From Acinetobacter modestus (GTDB lineage: Bacteria; Pseudomonadota; Gammaproteobacteria; Pseudomonadales; Moraxellaceae), in the NCBI RefSeq assembly GCF_014636095.1, contig NZ_BMDV01000006.1, forward strand, positions 174,765 through 238,764: 64,000 bases of DNA. The letters are read 5' to 3'. Positions 36,645-45,478 of the stretch are shown here, piece by piece; position 1 is the stretch's first letter; each line of letters begins with the position of its first letter. A program made the position numbers and the translations under genes. The notes under the pieces were generated by a model. It did not search any database, was not told the origin of the DNA, and saw nothing but the letters and a program-made list of their open reading frames with translations.

Positions 36645-37064
36645 TTAGGTTCTAGGAGGACGTAAAATTTCTTGCCAATGCCCTGCAAGATGACGAGCTT
36701 GATACGCAGTATTTTTATATGTGTTTAGCTCAAAAAAAGGGGAGACAGACAGGCTTGGAATTTGTTGATCGAGTGCAAAATTAATCGTTTGGCAATGCGA
36801 AATATTATTACAATCAGGGCAATGTTGCTGATCTTGCATATGACCATCATGGCATTTAACGACATTGGTTACATCATGCGACATATCCATTTGATGATGC
36901 TGACGTGTCATTTGTTGATCATGACATGGTATCACTTGCGCTGTAGGCATCTTTTGATCAAGTTGAATCGTTTGGACTGCTGCAATAGACGCACCGCTTC
37001 CCCCGATGAAGAATATCATCAGGAATACAAACCATAGATGCTTGTATTTTTTATGAAGTTGCAC
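36645..37064 (-). CDS. Small Cys/His-rich membrane-anchored protein of the copper operon
   Basis: About 139 aa beginning at GTG 37064, chosen because AAGGAT lies 5-6 bases upstream; a TTG at 37082 opens the frame but has no RBS. One N-terminal helix (HLWFVFLMIFFIGGSGASIA) is followed by a periplasmic-looking segment with metal-ligand candidates: IPCHDQQM, HHQMDMSHD, VKCHDGHM and CPDCNNISHC. It is 68 bp upstream of copA on the same strand. The pattern recalls DUF2946-like proteins found next to copper genes, but I cannot confirm the family. A copper-binding role is inferred. Confidence 0.78.
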   Translation of the reverse strand: MQLHKKYKHLWFVFLMIFFIGGSGASIAAVQTIQLDQKMPTAQVIPCHDQQMTRQHHQMDMSHDVTNVVKCHDGHMQDQQHCPDCNNISHCQTINFALDQQIPSLSVSPFFELNTYKNTAYQARHLAGHWQEILRPPRT

Positions 37065-37258
37065 TAAATATCCTTGGATCAATCATCAAATGAATGCGAT
37101 TTACTTAGCATAATTTCTTTCTATCTTATGCACAATCTACTTTATGTTCAACTTATGCTAATTTCATGCATTTAAGCAACAGGATTGCCGATTTATCAAG
37201 CGAAAAGGATAAAATACGTTATGAACAAAAATAAAGCAAAATAAAGGACTTGACGCAC

Positions 37259-37287
37259 AAAAAAAGGACAAAAATTTGTCCTTTTTT
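37259..37287. terminator. Bidirectional-type terminator hairpin
   Basis: AAAAAAAGGACAAA-aa-TTTGTCCTTTTTT, with A- and T-runs on both sides. It lies downstream of rpe on the minus strand (beyond the DnaA-box array) and upstream of the copper operon. Confidence 0.8.
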
Positions 37288-37344
37288 GATATTCCTGTTG
37301 AGAATATAAACAACTGAATTCATTTTGTTTATTTTAACAACATC

Positions 37345-37401
37345 TTATCCACTTGCTTATCAACACGGTTATCCACCCAGTTATAAACAAAGTTATCCAC
37401 A
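37345..37401 (+). repeat. Array of five DnaA-box-like 9-mers at exact 12-bp spacing
   Basis: Starts at 37345, 37357, 37369, 37381 and 37393: TTATCCACT, TTATCAACA, TTATCCACC, TTATAAACA, TTATCCACA. All point the same way and the 3-bp spacers differ (TGC, CGG, CAG, AAG). The last is a perfect DnaA box; three others differ by one or two bases. A sixth weak copy TTAACAACA is at 37334. AT-rich DNA adjoins on the left. Lies between the rpe stop and a terminator, outside any gene. Confidence 0.85.
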
Positions 37402-37429
37402 ACCTTGTGTGAAAAATAGTATGAAAACA

Positions 37430-38116
37430 CTAAATTTCTTTTGCACCAACTTGAGCTAATTCTGCACGCATTTGATCAATTACAGTTTTATAATCAGGTT
37501 GACCAAAAATTGCAGAACCAGCTACAAACATATCCGCGCCCGCTTCAGCAATTTCACGAATATTTGCTGGACCGACGCCACCATCAACCTCTAAGCGAAT
37601 ATCAAGACCGCTGGCATCAATGAGTTTGCGTGCTTGGCGAAGTTTCTCCAATGTCATTGGAATAAATTTTTGCCCACCAAAACCAGGGTTCACACTCATC
37701 AATAAAATTTGATCTACTTTATCGAGAACATAATCAAGATAATGTAAAGGGGTAGCTGGATTGAAAACTAAACCTGCTTTAGCACCACCCGCCTTGATCA
37801 GTTGTAAAGAACGATCAATATGATCCGTTGCTTCTGGATGAAAAGTAATAATATCTGCACCTGCCTCCAAAAAATCACCGATCATACGATCAACAGGTGA
37901 AACCATCAGATGCACATCAATTGGTGCCGTAATACCATAATTTTTCAATGCCTTACAAATACCTGCACCAAAAGTTAAGTTTGGTACATAATGGTTATCC
38001 ATGACATCAAAATGCACAACGTCTGCACCTGCAGCTAAAACTTTTTCTACATCTTCACCTAAACGTGCAAAATCAGCAGATAAAATCGAAGGAGCAATTA
38101 AATAAGGCTTGGACAT
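37430..38116 (-). CDS. rpe: Ribulose-phosphate 3-epimerase
   Basis: A 228-aa TIM-barrel enzyme interconverting ribulose-5-phosphate and xylulose-5-phosphate in the pentose phosphate pathway. Metal and catalytic motifs are intact: [49 protein letters not shown] and LEVDGGV. Full length. Single gene; the array of DnaA-box-like repeats begins 29 bp after its stop. Confidence 0.97.
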   Translation of the reverse strand: MSKPYLIAPSILSADFARLGEDVEKVLAAGADVVHFDVMDNHYVPNLTFGAGICKALKNYGITAPIDVHLMVSPVDRMIGDFLEAGADIITFHPEATDHIDRSLQLIKAGGAKAGLVFNPATPLHYLDYVLDKVDQILLMSVNPGFGGQKFIPMTLEKLRQARKLIDASGLDIRLEVDGGVGPANIREIAEAGADMFVAGSAIFGQPDYKTVIDQMRAELAQVGAKEI

Positions 38117-38297
38117 GAATGACCTGGCAAACTTTGAAAAATGATAATTGAATTATAACAAATTCATCGGCTTTAGGCTGTTACAAAGATACGATTACGA
38201 CATTGCAAACTTGCAACAACACGTTGCATGAATACTGTTTTTAACTGCATATGATTTTGCTATTTTTAATGGTGAAATCAAAATATGAAGTTAAAAA

Positions 38298-38573
38298 ATG
38301 AATAGTACGACACAAATTACAACTCACGAAGGTAAACGTATCAGTAAACGTTTACTGAATCACTGGAAGCACAAATTTGAAGTATCAGAGACTGAGCTGT
38401 ATTCAAAAATTTTTATGCCTACAGCAACAGTGACGCTTACACCACAAGAACAGCATTTAGATGTATTGATTGAAAATCAGCAACAAGATGTTGCTCGTCT
38501 AGAACAGGTGGTTATTGATCATTTAAATCGTATGGCACAACAAGAGTTTATTGTTGAATGGCAGCATCATTAA
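38298..38573 (+). CDS. DUF2218-family protein
   Basis: A 91-aa protein whose pattern GKRISKRLLNHWKHKFEVS ... FMPTATVTLTPQEQHLDVLI ... LEQVVIDHLNRMAQQEFIVEWQ fits DUF2218, a small alpha/beta fold of unknown function. The family is sometimes found near siderophore genes, but none are visible here. Single gene, divergent from rpe and convergent with fghA, sharing the terminator at 38572-38604. Confidence 0.8.
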   Translation: MNSTTQITTHEGKRISKRLLNHWKHKFEVSETELYSKIFMPTATVTLTPQEQHLDVLIENQQQDVARLEQVVIDHLNRMAQQEFIVEWQHH

Positions 38574-38604
38574 AAAAAAGAAGCTCAATCGAGCTTCTTT
38601 TTTT
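38572..38604. terminator. Bidirectional terminator between convergent genes
   Basis: AAAAAAAGAAGCTC-aatc-GAGCTTCTTTTTTT. It overlaps the stop codons of both flanking genes. Confidence 0.92.
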
Positions 38605-39448
38605 AAGCCATTCCCTTTTCTAACTGAATCGCATGAAATTGTAGATGATCATCAATAAAACTTTGAATAAAGTAATACCCATGATCATAGCCCTTGTGCT
38701 GGCGTAAAGTTAAATGTTGCCCTGCATCCAAGCAAGCTTGCTTAAACTTTTCAGGGTTTAATTGAGCATAAAACTGATCTTCTAGACCTTGATCAATTAA
38801 AATTTCCTCAAAAACTCCACCCTTTTGCTGGACTAAAGCCGTTGCATCGTGTGCTAACCATTGCTGTTGATCTGTACCTAAATAGTGACTAAATGCCTTT
38901 TCTCCCCACGGACAAATACTTGGCGCGCAAATCGGAGCAAAAGCTGAAACCGATTTAAATTGCTCTGGGTATTTAAACGCCAAGGTTAATGCACCATGAC
39001 CTCCCATTGAATGTCCAAAAATTCCAATCTGACTTTCAATAATTGGAAATGCTTGTAAAACATGTGCATAAAGTTCATCAACCAAATAAGACTCCATTTG
39101 GTAATGTTCAGCCCAAGGTTGTTGAATGGCATTGATATAAAAGCCTGCACCCTGACCAATGTCCCAATGATCGCCCTGTGCAACTCCCTCTCCACGCGGA
39201 GAGGTATCAGGGCTAATTAAAATCAGACTCAGCCGAGCTGCCATACGTTGTGCATGTGCTTTAATTGCAAAGGTGTCTTCAGTGCAAGTTAAACCCGCAA
39301 GATAAAATAATGCTGAACAAGGCTTTCCTTCTAAAGCAGCAGGAGGTAAATACACTCCAACTTTGGTTAGACCTTTAAGATGCTGTGATTCCAGTTGATA
39401 AATACGCTGTTCACCCTCAAAACAACGATTTTTTTGCAGTAGCTGCAT
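38603..39448 (-). CDS. fghA: S-formylglutathione hydrolase
   Basis: A 281-aa serine esterase that splits S-formylglutathione to formate and glutathione in formaldehyde detoxification. Nucleophile elbow GIFGHSMGGHGAL, oxyanion region YLAGLTCTEDTFAIKA and C-terminal His in GYDHGYYFIQSFIDDHLQFH are present. ATG 39448 (MQLLQKNRCFEGEQRIYQ) matches the family start and has an AGGA RBS; it lies inside the 3' end of the C13 peptidase gene (32-bp overlap). The frame extends 23 residues upstream without support. The usual partner, glutathione-dependent formaldehyde dehydrogenase, is not in the window. Confidence 0.93.
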   Translation of the reverse strand: MQLLQKNRCFEGEQRIYQLESQHLKGLTKVGVYLPPAALEGKPCSALFYLAGLTCTEDTFAIKAHAQRMAARLSLILISPDTSPRGEGVAQGDHWDIGQGAGFYINAIQQPWAEHYQMESYLVDELYAHVLQAFPIIESQIGIFGHSMGGHGALTLAFKYPEQFKSVSAFAPICAPSICPWGEKAFSHYLGTDQQQWLAHDATALVQQKGGVFEEILIDQGLEDQFYAQLNPEKFKQACLDAGQHLTLRQHKGYDHGYYFIQSFIDDHLQFHAIQLEKGMA

Positions 39449-40862
39449 GTTGATTATCCTGTGTTTTTGTAATGTCTGTTGTTGTGATATTTTGCGTTGG
39501 GAATAAATACGGCTCAAGTTGTGGCAACATCAATTCCATGTTACGACCAATGGCCCATTGCGGCTCAGATGGTTCAAATCCTTGAGCTGTTTCCCACTGT
39601 GTCACAGTTTGTTTAGACTGATCAAATGCTTTTTTCATTGAGGATTGTTCACGCATCGCCAAATCGAAGAAAGCACGACCAAAATAAGTGTAATCCGCTT
39701 CATTATTACAACCAAAAGAGGTTTTATCTGCGGCTGAAGCAGTAATAATTAAGGTTTCAGGCGACTGTAACGCTGGAATAAAACTTCCTGAATAACAAGC
39801 TGAAATTACAATCACTCGCCAACGAATCCCTGATTTATCAAGCGTTTCACGTAGCCATTTCGGATCGACTTGCCCTAATTCTAATGGTGCATTTTCGATT
39901 TCAAAATGATTACGCTCACCGTGGGATGTCATATAAAGAAATAATACATCGCTATCACGGTTCATCTGCTGACCAATCCGACGCAACGCTAACTCAATAC
40001 TGGTTTTAGATGCAATTGGAACATCTAAACGTGTCGCAGGATTGTTAATCAACATAATGGAACGTCCAAACGTTCCAAAACGGGTATCAAATTGCTCTCT
40101 AATGCGCTCAATTTCAGATTTGAAAACATCAGCGTAGCTATCCCCAGCTACACCCATAAAATACCAATGGCTTTTCGCAATATCACCATATTGGATTTGA
40201 TCTAAAGCTTTGTCCAGCACATGACTTTGTGCATAAAAAGCATCTTCAGCAAAACTTGGTGGTGTTTCTTCAACTTTCCAAATCGGTTGATCTTTTACCG
40301 AAAGTTGCCAAACCACCATTGTTGCAATAGTCGCAATAAAAACTAAAGCACGCTCCCACCACGGCCAATTTAATGCCCGTGAAAATACCCAAATCACAGC
40401 CAGACTTTGCCAAACAAATAGCCCAACAAATAATGGTGGTAAGAAACCATTATAGATTGTATCGGGAATGAAATTTAGATAGCCATTTGAACCTAAATAT
40501 TGGATCAAGCACTGTAATAATAAGATATTGGTATCAAGCACTAACCATAATAATGCGGGTACAAGCATTAAACGGGCTTGGTTCATGCGTTGCGAAAGGA
40601 AAATCCCCACAATTAAGGCAATAAAAGGCCAAAGTGCGTAACCAATCAAACCTTGAGGGTTGAATTCACCAATTTGCCCTGCCACCAACCAGCTATAAAG
40701 TGAGTTGGTACAACCACCTAAAATACCCCAAATAATCAGCTGCGTAATTGATGGATGAACAATCTGTAAAGAACGCCGAGACCCAAGGAACAACCACATT
40801 CCAGCAATTTGGTTACTTTTAAAATCATGCCAGATATTAATGGAGGGTTTGAGGTCGATCAT
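39417..40862 (-). CDS. Membrane-bound C13-family (legumain-like) peptidase
   Basis: A 481-aa protein with about five transmembrane helices in the first 195 residues and a cytoplasmic or periplasmic C13 peptidase domain at about 205-440. Catalytic dyad of the caspase-like clan CD fold is visible: His in LFLYMTSHGERNHFE and Cys in WRVIVISACYSGSFIPAL. The C-terminal tail (about 445-481) is polar. Substrates of such bacterial C13 proteins are unknown. Its 3' end overlaps fghA by 32 bp, so the two are cotranscribed. Confidence 0.88.
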   Translation of the reverse strand: MIDLKPSINIWHDFKSNQIAGMWLFLGSRRSLQIVHPSITQLIIWGILGGCTNSLYSWLVAGQIGEFNPQGLIGYALWPFIALIVGIFLSQRMNQARLMLVPALLWLVLDTNILLLQCLIQYLGSNGYLNFIPDTIYNGFLPPLFVGLFVWQSLAVIWVFSRALNWPWWERALVFIATIATMVVWQLSVKDQPIWKVEETPPSFAEDAFYAQSHVLDKALDQIQYGDIAKSHWYFMGVAGDSYADVFKSEIERIREQFDTRFGTFGRSIMLINNPATRLDVPIASKTSIELALRRIGQQMNRDSDVLFLYMTSHGERNHFEIENAPLELGQVDPKWLRETLDKSGIRWRVIVISACYSGSFIPALQSPETLIITASAADKTSFGCNNEADYTYFGRAFFDLAMREQSSMKKAFDQSKQTVTQWETAQGFEPSEPQWAIGRNMELMLPQLEPYLFPTQNITTTDITKTQDNQHAATAKKSLF

Positions 40863-41064
40863 AAAGTTCTTCGGGTATTTCTCTTTTCAAGCTTAGATTG
40901 AGAATATGTCTATCTTTTATAAAATGAATATGACTTTTCCTAAAAGGAACAATGTCTTTCCTTCATTTAAGCTCGACAAGAATTTTTTATCAATCATGCT
41001 TTTGCACTATATCACAAATCTTTACCGAGCATTCACCTAAGCTAAACAATCACTTGGATAAAAG

Positions 41065-41874
41065 TTAAGTTGAACTTTTAGGAAAATATGCATCAAAACG
41101 ACAAGCATCACCTAGCCATTGATGATCTGGAGCTTGATCGGCCAAATAAACAGCATGTCGTGGTCGTTTTACAATAACGCGTTTAGCGATTTTACTGGCA
41201 AGATGCAATAATTCATCACCTAAATCCATTTCACCATCTTCAGGTAATAACATATGCAATAATTGCATTTGCTTTTTGACCTGTGCCTGTTTCTTCTGTG
41301 CTTGGTGATTTTGATCTCGCTGTGGGAACATCGGATCTAAATAAACGACATCGATCTGTTCATCTCGCTGCTTTAATCCATGTAAATAATCAGTTGAATC
41401 AGCATAAATGAGTTGAATCCGTGGCATAACAGATTGCAAAAAAGGATCTCTTTCTGCGTGAGCTTTGGTATATTCTAATAATACAAATAGGATGGGATGA
41501 CGTTCAATTAAACGCACATCAGCACCCAAGTAAGCCATCAATAAACTATCATGACCTAAGCCAGCTGTTGCATCAATTAAGCTAGGTTTTTCACCTAATT
41601 GACATGCTCTTGCAATCATTTCGGATTTCAGACTGGCTCGTTTTAAACGAGGAATTTCAGCACGCCAATCAGGTTGCATTTTCATCCCATTCGCAGCCAG
41701 ACTGAGTCCATCTTCATCTAAAACTAAAGCCATTTCTGGATTCAGACGAAGGAAACGCGCATTCACTTTTTCAACGATTTGACCTTTTAGTTCGACATCC
41801 AAACTCGCTAAACGAGTTTGAAGTTGTTGAAATTGCTCCGCGTACTCCATCTGATACCAACAGATCATCTGCAT
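41065..41874 (-). CDS. rsmJ: 16S rRNA (guanine1516-N2)-methyltransferase
   Basis: A 269-aa SAM-dependent methyltransferase of the RsmJ/YhiQ family, modifying G1516 of 16S rRNA. SAM-site motif [22 protein letters not shown] and catalytic [13 protein letters not shown] are intact. Start ATG 41874 shares its A with the uppP stop (TAATG), a typical translational coupling; alternative ATGs at 41868 and 41850 are in frame. It is the last gene of the tsaB-uppP-rsmJ run. Confidence 0.93.
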   Translation of the reverse strand: MQMICWYQMEYAEQFQQLQTRLASLDVELKGQIVEKVNARFLRLNPEMALVLDEDGLSLAANGMKMQPDWRAEIPRLKRASLKSEMIARACQLGEKPSLIDATAGLGHDSLLMAYLGADVRLIERHPILFVLLEYTKAHAERDPFLQSVMPRIQLIYADSTDYLHGLKQRDEQIDVVYLDPMFPQRDQNHQAQKKQAQVKKQMQLLHMLLPEDGEMDLGDELLHLASKIAKRVIVKRPRHAVYLADQAPDHQWLGDACRFDAYFPKSST

Positions 41875-42695
41875 TACCAATGCACCCAACCTGTCCACCA
41901 TGTCGCCAAAATAAATAAACCAAAGACTATACGGTAGTAAGCAAAAGCGGTGAAATCATGCTTAGAGACATAACGAATTAGTGCACGAATCACAATTAAA
42001 GCTGAAACAAAGGCAACAATAATTCCAACTGCTAAAATAGCCATATCATTACTATGTAATTCATGACGCATTTTATACATATCCAGTAAGCCTGCCCCCA
42101 TCAATACAGGAATACCGAGGAAGAATGAAAATTCAGCCGCTGCTTTACGTGAAATGCCTAAGAATAATGAACCGATAATGGTTGAACCAGAACGTGAAGT
42201 CCCTGGAATTAACGCAAAACATTGAATCAAACCAATCAGCGTTGCCTGCTTGAATGTCAAATCCTCAACTTCAGGACTTATAATTTTATGCTGGCGGCGT
42301 TCAGCCCATAAAATGACGAAACCACCGACAATGAGCGCAATTGCGACCGTAACTGCATTAAACAAATAAGCCTTCACCACATCGCCAAAGGTCAATCCGA
42401 TAATCACAATTGGAATAGAAGCGATAATTAAATTCAGGCTTAAACGGCGACCTTGTTCTTGACCGGTGAGTGCTCCAATTAATGCGCCCCACAGCTTTCC
42501 CCAATATTCATAGATTACAGCTGCAATTGCACCAATTTGTACTGCAACAGCAAACATTTCTCGCTTTTCAAGCGTCCAGAAATCTAGCAACTGCCCTGCT
42601 AGAATCAAGTGCCCTGTACTTGAGATCGGTAGAAATTCAGTAATCCCTTCCACCAAACCCATAATTGCTGCTTTAAATAGCAATAAAAGATCCAT
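41874..42695 (-). CDS. uppP: Undecaprenyl-diphosphatase
   Basis: A 273-aa integral membrane phosphatase (UppP/BacA) that regenerates undecaprenyl phosphate for cell-wall synthesis. The two signature regions are visible: [21 protein letters not shown] and [30 protein letters not shown]. About eight helices, full length. AAGGT RBS before the ATG. It lies 8 bp after tsaB and overlaps rsmJ by one base, forming a tight operon. Confidence 0.97.
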   Translation of the reverse strand: MDLLLLFKAAIMGLVEGITEFLPISSTGHLILAGQLLDFWTLEKREMFAVAVQIGAIAAVIYEYWGKLWGALIGALTGQEQGRRLSLNLIIASIPIVIIGLTFGDVVKAYLFNAVTVAIALIVGGFVILWAERRQHKIISPEVEDLTFKQATLIGLIQCFALIPGTSRSGSTIIGSLFLGISRKAAAEFSFFLGIPVLMGAGLLDMYKMRHELHSNDMAILAVGIIVAFVSALIVIRALIRYVSKHDFTAFAYYRIVFGLFILATWWTGWVHW

Positions 42696-42703
42696 AATTA
42701 ACC

Positions 42704-43402
42704 TTAATTCGCTTTACTTTGTTCTGGAATTTTTTTCCATGCATCATCACGTAAATACACAGGTAGTGCATGCTTAGCATCAACCCATTTTTTTTGTACA
42801 GCATAAATTCGCGCAATAGTTGCAATATCCTGCGCAGTTGCTCGAATTTCTGTTGCAGACGTTTTTAGAATGGAAGCCTCTTGCGAGTCTATTTGACTTG
42901 GCTTAATCAATTCTGAACCTGAGCCAATCGCGATAAATTTACGATATGCGGTCGCTTGTTCATAATTTAATAATTTTTCTTCATCGACAGCATGCATAAT
43001 CCCATCTTCATCTAGACTAAAATTAGCAATATAAACTTCTTGCATACGCGCATCTAAAACAGCTGTAACCTGCTGTAATCCTGTCAAACGATATGCAGCT
43101 TGCGCCAACGCTTGCAAGCTTGATACAGGAATAACAGGCAAATCTTGTGACCATGCCAAAGCTTGAGCAACCGCAGCATTAATACGTACACCACTAAATG
43201 AACCTGGTCCACGACTAAACGCAATTGCAGCCAAATCAGCCAATTGAGTTTGAGTCTGTAATAGCGCCTGTTCAGTTAATGGCAAAATGGTTTGCGTTTG
43301 TGCTTTTGGTCGCTCATCTAATTGAAAATAGAGTTCTTGAACATCATCAATTAATGAAACTGAACAGTGCTCATTTGCAGTTTCCAATGCAAGCAACTTC
43401 AT
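42704..43402 (-). CDS. tsaB: tRNA threonylcarbamoyladenosine biosynthesis protein TsaB
   Basis: A 232-aa member of the ASKHA/Kae1-like family that partners TsaD in making the t6A37 modification of tRNA. N-terminal LLALETANEHCSVSLI and the central SRGPGSFSGVRI motif are typical. Like other TsaB proteins it lacks the metal-binding histidines of TsaD. It has an AAGG RBS and starts the tsaB-uppP-rsmJ run. Confidence 0.95.
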   Translation of the reverse strand: MKLLALETANEHCSVSLIDDVQELYFQLDERPKAQTQTILPLTEQALLQTQTQLADLAAIAFSRGPGSFSGVRINAAVAQALAWSQDLPVIPVSSLQALAQAAYRLTGLQQVTAVLDARMQEVYIANFSLDEDGIMHAVDEEKLLNYEQATAYRKFIAIGSGSELIKPSQIDSQEASILKTSATEIRATAQDIATIARIYAVQKKWVDAKHALPVYLRDDAWKKIPEQSKAN

Positions 43403-43490
43403 GCAAAAACCTTAGCTTAAAAGAGATAAAAAACGTCGAGTATCATACCCCACTCAAGCGCCCTAAGCGAGTTATTGGCTTTTTATAGAT

Positions 43491-43519
43491 ACAAAAAAGC
43501 CAAGGATATACTTGGCTAA
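43491..43519 (-). terminator. Terminator of the gamma carbonic anhydrase-like gene
   Basis: On the minus strand TAGCCAAG-tatatc-CTTGGCTTTTTTG, about 30 bp after the stop. Confidence 0.85.
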
Positions 43520-43547
43520 AGAAACACAATATATCAACTCGTAATTA

Positions 43548-44078
43548 TTAGAAATTAAACTCTTCCAATACTAAAAAATTCTTATAATGTTCAGCATAAT
43601 GTAAAGCACTCAAGCGTAACCGTGCAGCGCCATGCTCATCTAATGTTTTGATCACTTTTCCTGGGGCCCCCATGACTACAGAATTATCAGGGATAACTTT
43701 ACCCTCAGGAATCAATGCATTTGCACCGATAATACAATTTTTACCAATCACAGCATTATTTAAAACCACAGCATTGATACCAATTAAAGAATTATCTCCA
43801 ATCGTACAGCCATGCAACATTGCTTGATGACCGACTGTCACATAATCCCCAATATTCAGTTCAATGCCTGCATCGGTATGTAAAACTGCATTTTCCTGAA
43901 TATTCGAGAAATTTCCAATCCGAATGACACTATTATCCGCTCGTACAACAGCACCAAACCAAATACTGACTTGGCGACCTAACTCAGCTTGACCAATCAC
44001 CGTTGCATTCGGTGCTACCCAGCCATCCCAAGGTTCATGTAATGCTTTAGGGCTCAATCCTTGATATGTGTACATCAT
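43548..44078 (-). CDS. Gamma carbonic anhydrase-family protein
   Basis: A 176-aa left-handed beta-helix protein with hexapeptide repeats. The zinc ligands of the gamma class are visible as His in ENAVLHTDAG and the two His of VTVGHQAMLHGCTIG. Related E. coli proteins are YrdA and CaiE/PaaY; real carbonic anhydrase activity varies within the family, so the name is a class label. Two adjacent ATGs at 44078 and 44075. It follows the NUDIX gene (44112-44726) by 33 bp on the same strand. Confidence 0.9.
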   Translation of the reverse strand: MMYTYQGLSPKALHEPWDGWVAPNATVIGQAELGRQVSIWFGAVVRADNSVIRIGNFSNIQENAVLHTDAGIELNIGDYVTVGHQAMLHGCTIGDNSLIGINAVVLNNAVIGKNCIIGANALIPEGKVIPDNSVVMGAPGKVIKTLDEHGAARLRLSALHYAEHYKNFLVLEEFNF

Positions 44079-44111
44079 GACAAAATACTACTCTATTTTA
44101 ATAAGACGTGA

Positions 44112-44726
44112 TTAGAATTTAGATAATCCAAAATGTGGTGGATTCACTAAAAAAGGCCATTTTTTTTGATGCCCAAGCCCATACTGAAATAAAGACACCA
44201 ACATCCGAGCCGTTAAACCCCAAACAATTTCATTTTCCACTTGCATGCTTGGAAAATAAATTGATTGTCGAACTAAACGTACTTCATAGGGTAAAGGTGG
44301 TGCATCAATTAATTGCTGTAATGGTGCAAAAAAAATACGATCAATTTCTGTAGGTTGAGCAATTAAGTCCACCTCCGCAGGGATTAATCCTACAATCGGT
44401 TTCACAGATAAACCGCTACGGGCTCGTTGTATTGGCAAATCACCTAACAGTTTGACATCGAACGGATTAAGCGCTGTTTCTTCCTGTGCCTCACGTAACG
44501 CCACCACAATATTGCTGGTATCACTCGGATCACGCTTTCCTCCTGGAAAAGACACCTCACCTGCATGTTGAGATAAATGGATTGAACGACGTGTGAGTAA
44601 GACCTTAGGTTGCTGTTCTTGTGTAATTGCAATTAAAACCGCTGCATCAGCTTGTTGGATTCGTTTGGAAAAACGCAACCGTTGTTGTAAAAGCTGTATT
44701 AACGATGGTTCTTCCATATGACTCAT
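44112..44726 (-). CDS. NUDIX hydrolase, CoA pyrophosphatase type
   Basis: A 204-aa NUDIX protein. The box GGKRDPSDTSNIVVALREAQEET has the intact RE..EE core, and its form together with the upstream SFPGG matches the NudL/CoAse branch that cleaves coenzyme A to phosphopantetheine. The C-terminal region EIVWGLTARMLVSLFQY is typical as well. Start at ATG 44726 (MSHMEEPSLIQL). Cotranscribed with the gamma carbonic anhydrase-like gene and divergent from another NUDIX gene. Confidence 0.88.
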   Translation of the reverse strand: MSHMEEPSLIQLLQQRLRFSKRIQQADAAVLIAITQEQQPKVLLTRRSIHLSQHAGEVSFPGGKRDPSDTSNIVVALREAQEETALNPFDVKLLGDLPIQRARSGLSVKPIVGLIPAEVDLIAQPTEIDRIFFAPLQQLIDAPPLPYEVRLVRQSIYFPSMQVENEIVWGLTARMLVSLFQYGLGHQKKWPFLVNPPHFGLSKF

Positions 44727-44846
44727 CTCTTTTTCTCGTTTTCCTTACAAATCATCATAACTGAAATTTCAATCACAATCATAGATCATGATGCGAAGTG
44801 ATCAAAATTCAGTTATGCTGAGTTATCTCTGTAGCTGATGATAATT

Positions 44847-45395
44847 ATGAGCTTTTGCGTTGCGTGTGGACATCAAACTGAAGCAAAAATCCCGCTAGGT
44901 GATCATAAAACACGGCTCGTCTGTACACACTGTGGCAACATCCACTATGAAAATCCGAAAGTTATTTGCGGTGCATTAGCCATTTGGGATAATAAAGTTT
45001 TATTGTGTCGGCGAGCTATTGAGCCACGTTATGGGCTATGGACACTTCCTGCAGGCTACATGGAGTTATTTGAAACCATGGAACAAGGTGCTGCTCGTGA
45101 AACACGAGAAGAAGCTGAAGCTGAAGCTGAAATCGAACAGTTATATTGTATGTACAATATTCCACGTATTGGACAAATTTATGTTCTATTTAAAGCACAA
45201 TTGAAAGATGGTGTTTTTGGAGCTGGAGAAGAAAGTCTCGAATGCCGTTTATTTGAAGAACATAATATCCCTTGGGCGGAACTCGCATTTCCAAGTGTAG
45301 AACAAACTTTAAAACATTATTTTGCAGATCGTAAACTAGGATTATTTCCTTCTCATTTAGAAACATTAGGTACACGTTTAGATCGTACAGGTTAA
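44847..45395 (+). CDS. NUDIX hydrolase with N-terminal zinc ribbon
   Basis: A 182-aa protein with a four-Cys zinc ribbon (CVACGHQTE ... VCTHCGNIHYENP, residues 3-40) followed by a NUDIX domain with the box AGYMELFETMEQGAARETREEAEAE (RE..EE intact). This Nudix_N_2 layout is seen in nucleotide- and ADP-ribose-type hydrolases; substrate unknown. ATG 44847 (MSFCVACGH) is chosen over ATG 44838, which would add three residues; neither has a strong RBS. Divergent from the CoA-type NUDIX gene. Confidence 0.85.
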   Translation: MSFCVACGHQTEAKIPLGDHKTRLVCTHCGNIHYENPKVICGALAIWDNKVLLCRRAIEPRYGLWTLPAGYMELFETMEQGAARETREEAEAEAEIEQLYCMYNIPRIGQIYVLFKAQLKDGVFGAGEESLECRLFEEHNIPWAELAFPSVEQTLKHYFADRKLGLFPSHLETLGTRLDRTG

Positions 45396-45420
45396 ATAAA
45401 TAGTTTTAGTTTTCTTAATA

Positions 45421-45452
45421 CTAAAAGCCTCATTCAAAAATGAGGCTTTTAG
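45421..45452. terminator. Bidirectional terminator
   Basis: CTAAAAGCCTCATT-caaa-AATGAGGCTTTTAG between the NUDIX gene and the convergent filF. Confidence 0.88.
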
Positions 45453-45478
45453 TTGATTAAAATTAGTATAATAGAATA

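Noticed and set aside
37345..37401. Plasmid-type iterons or a CRISPR-like array
   Set aside because: No rep gene or cas gene nearby, the surroundings are core chromosome, and the 9-mers match DnaA boxes.
39417..40862. Caspase-like abortive-infection protein
   Set aside because: The domain is C13 (legumain-like) with membrane helices and housekeeping neighbours; there is no defence context.
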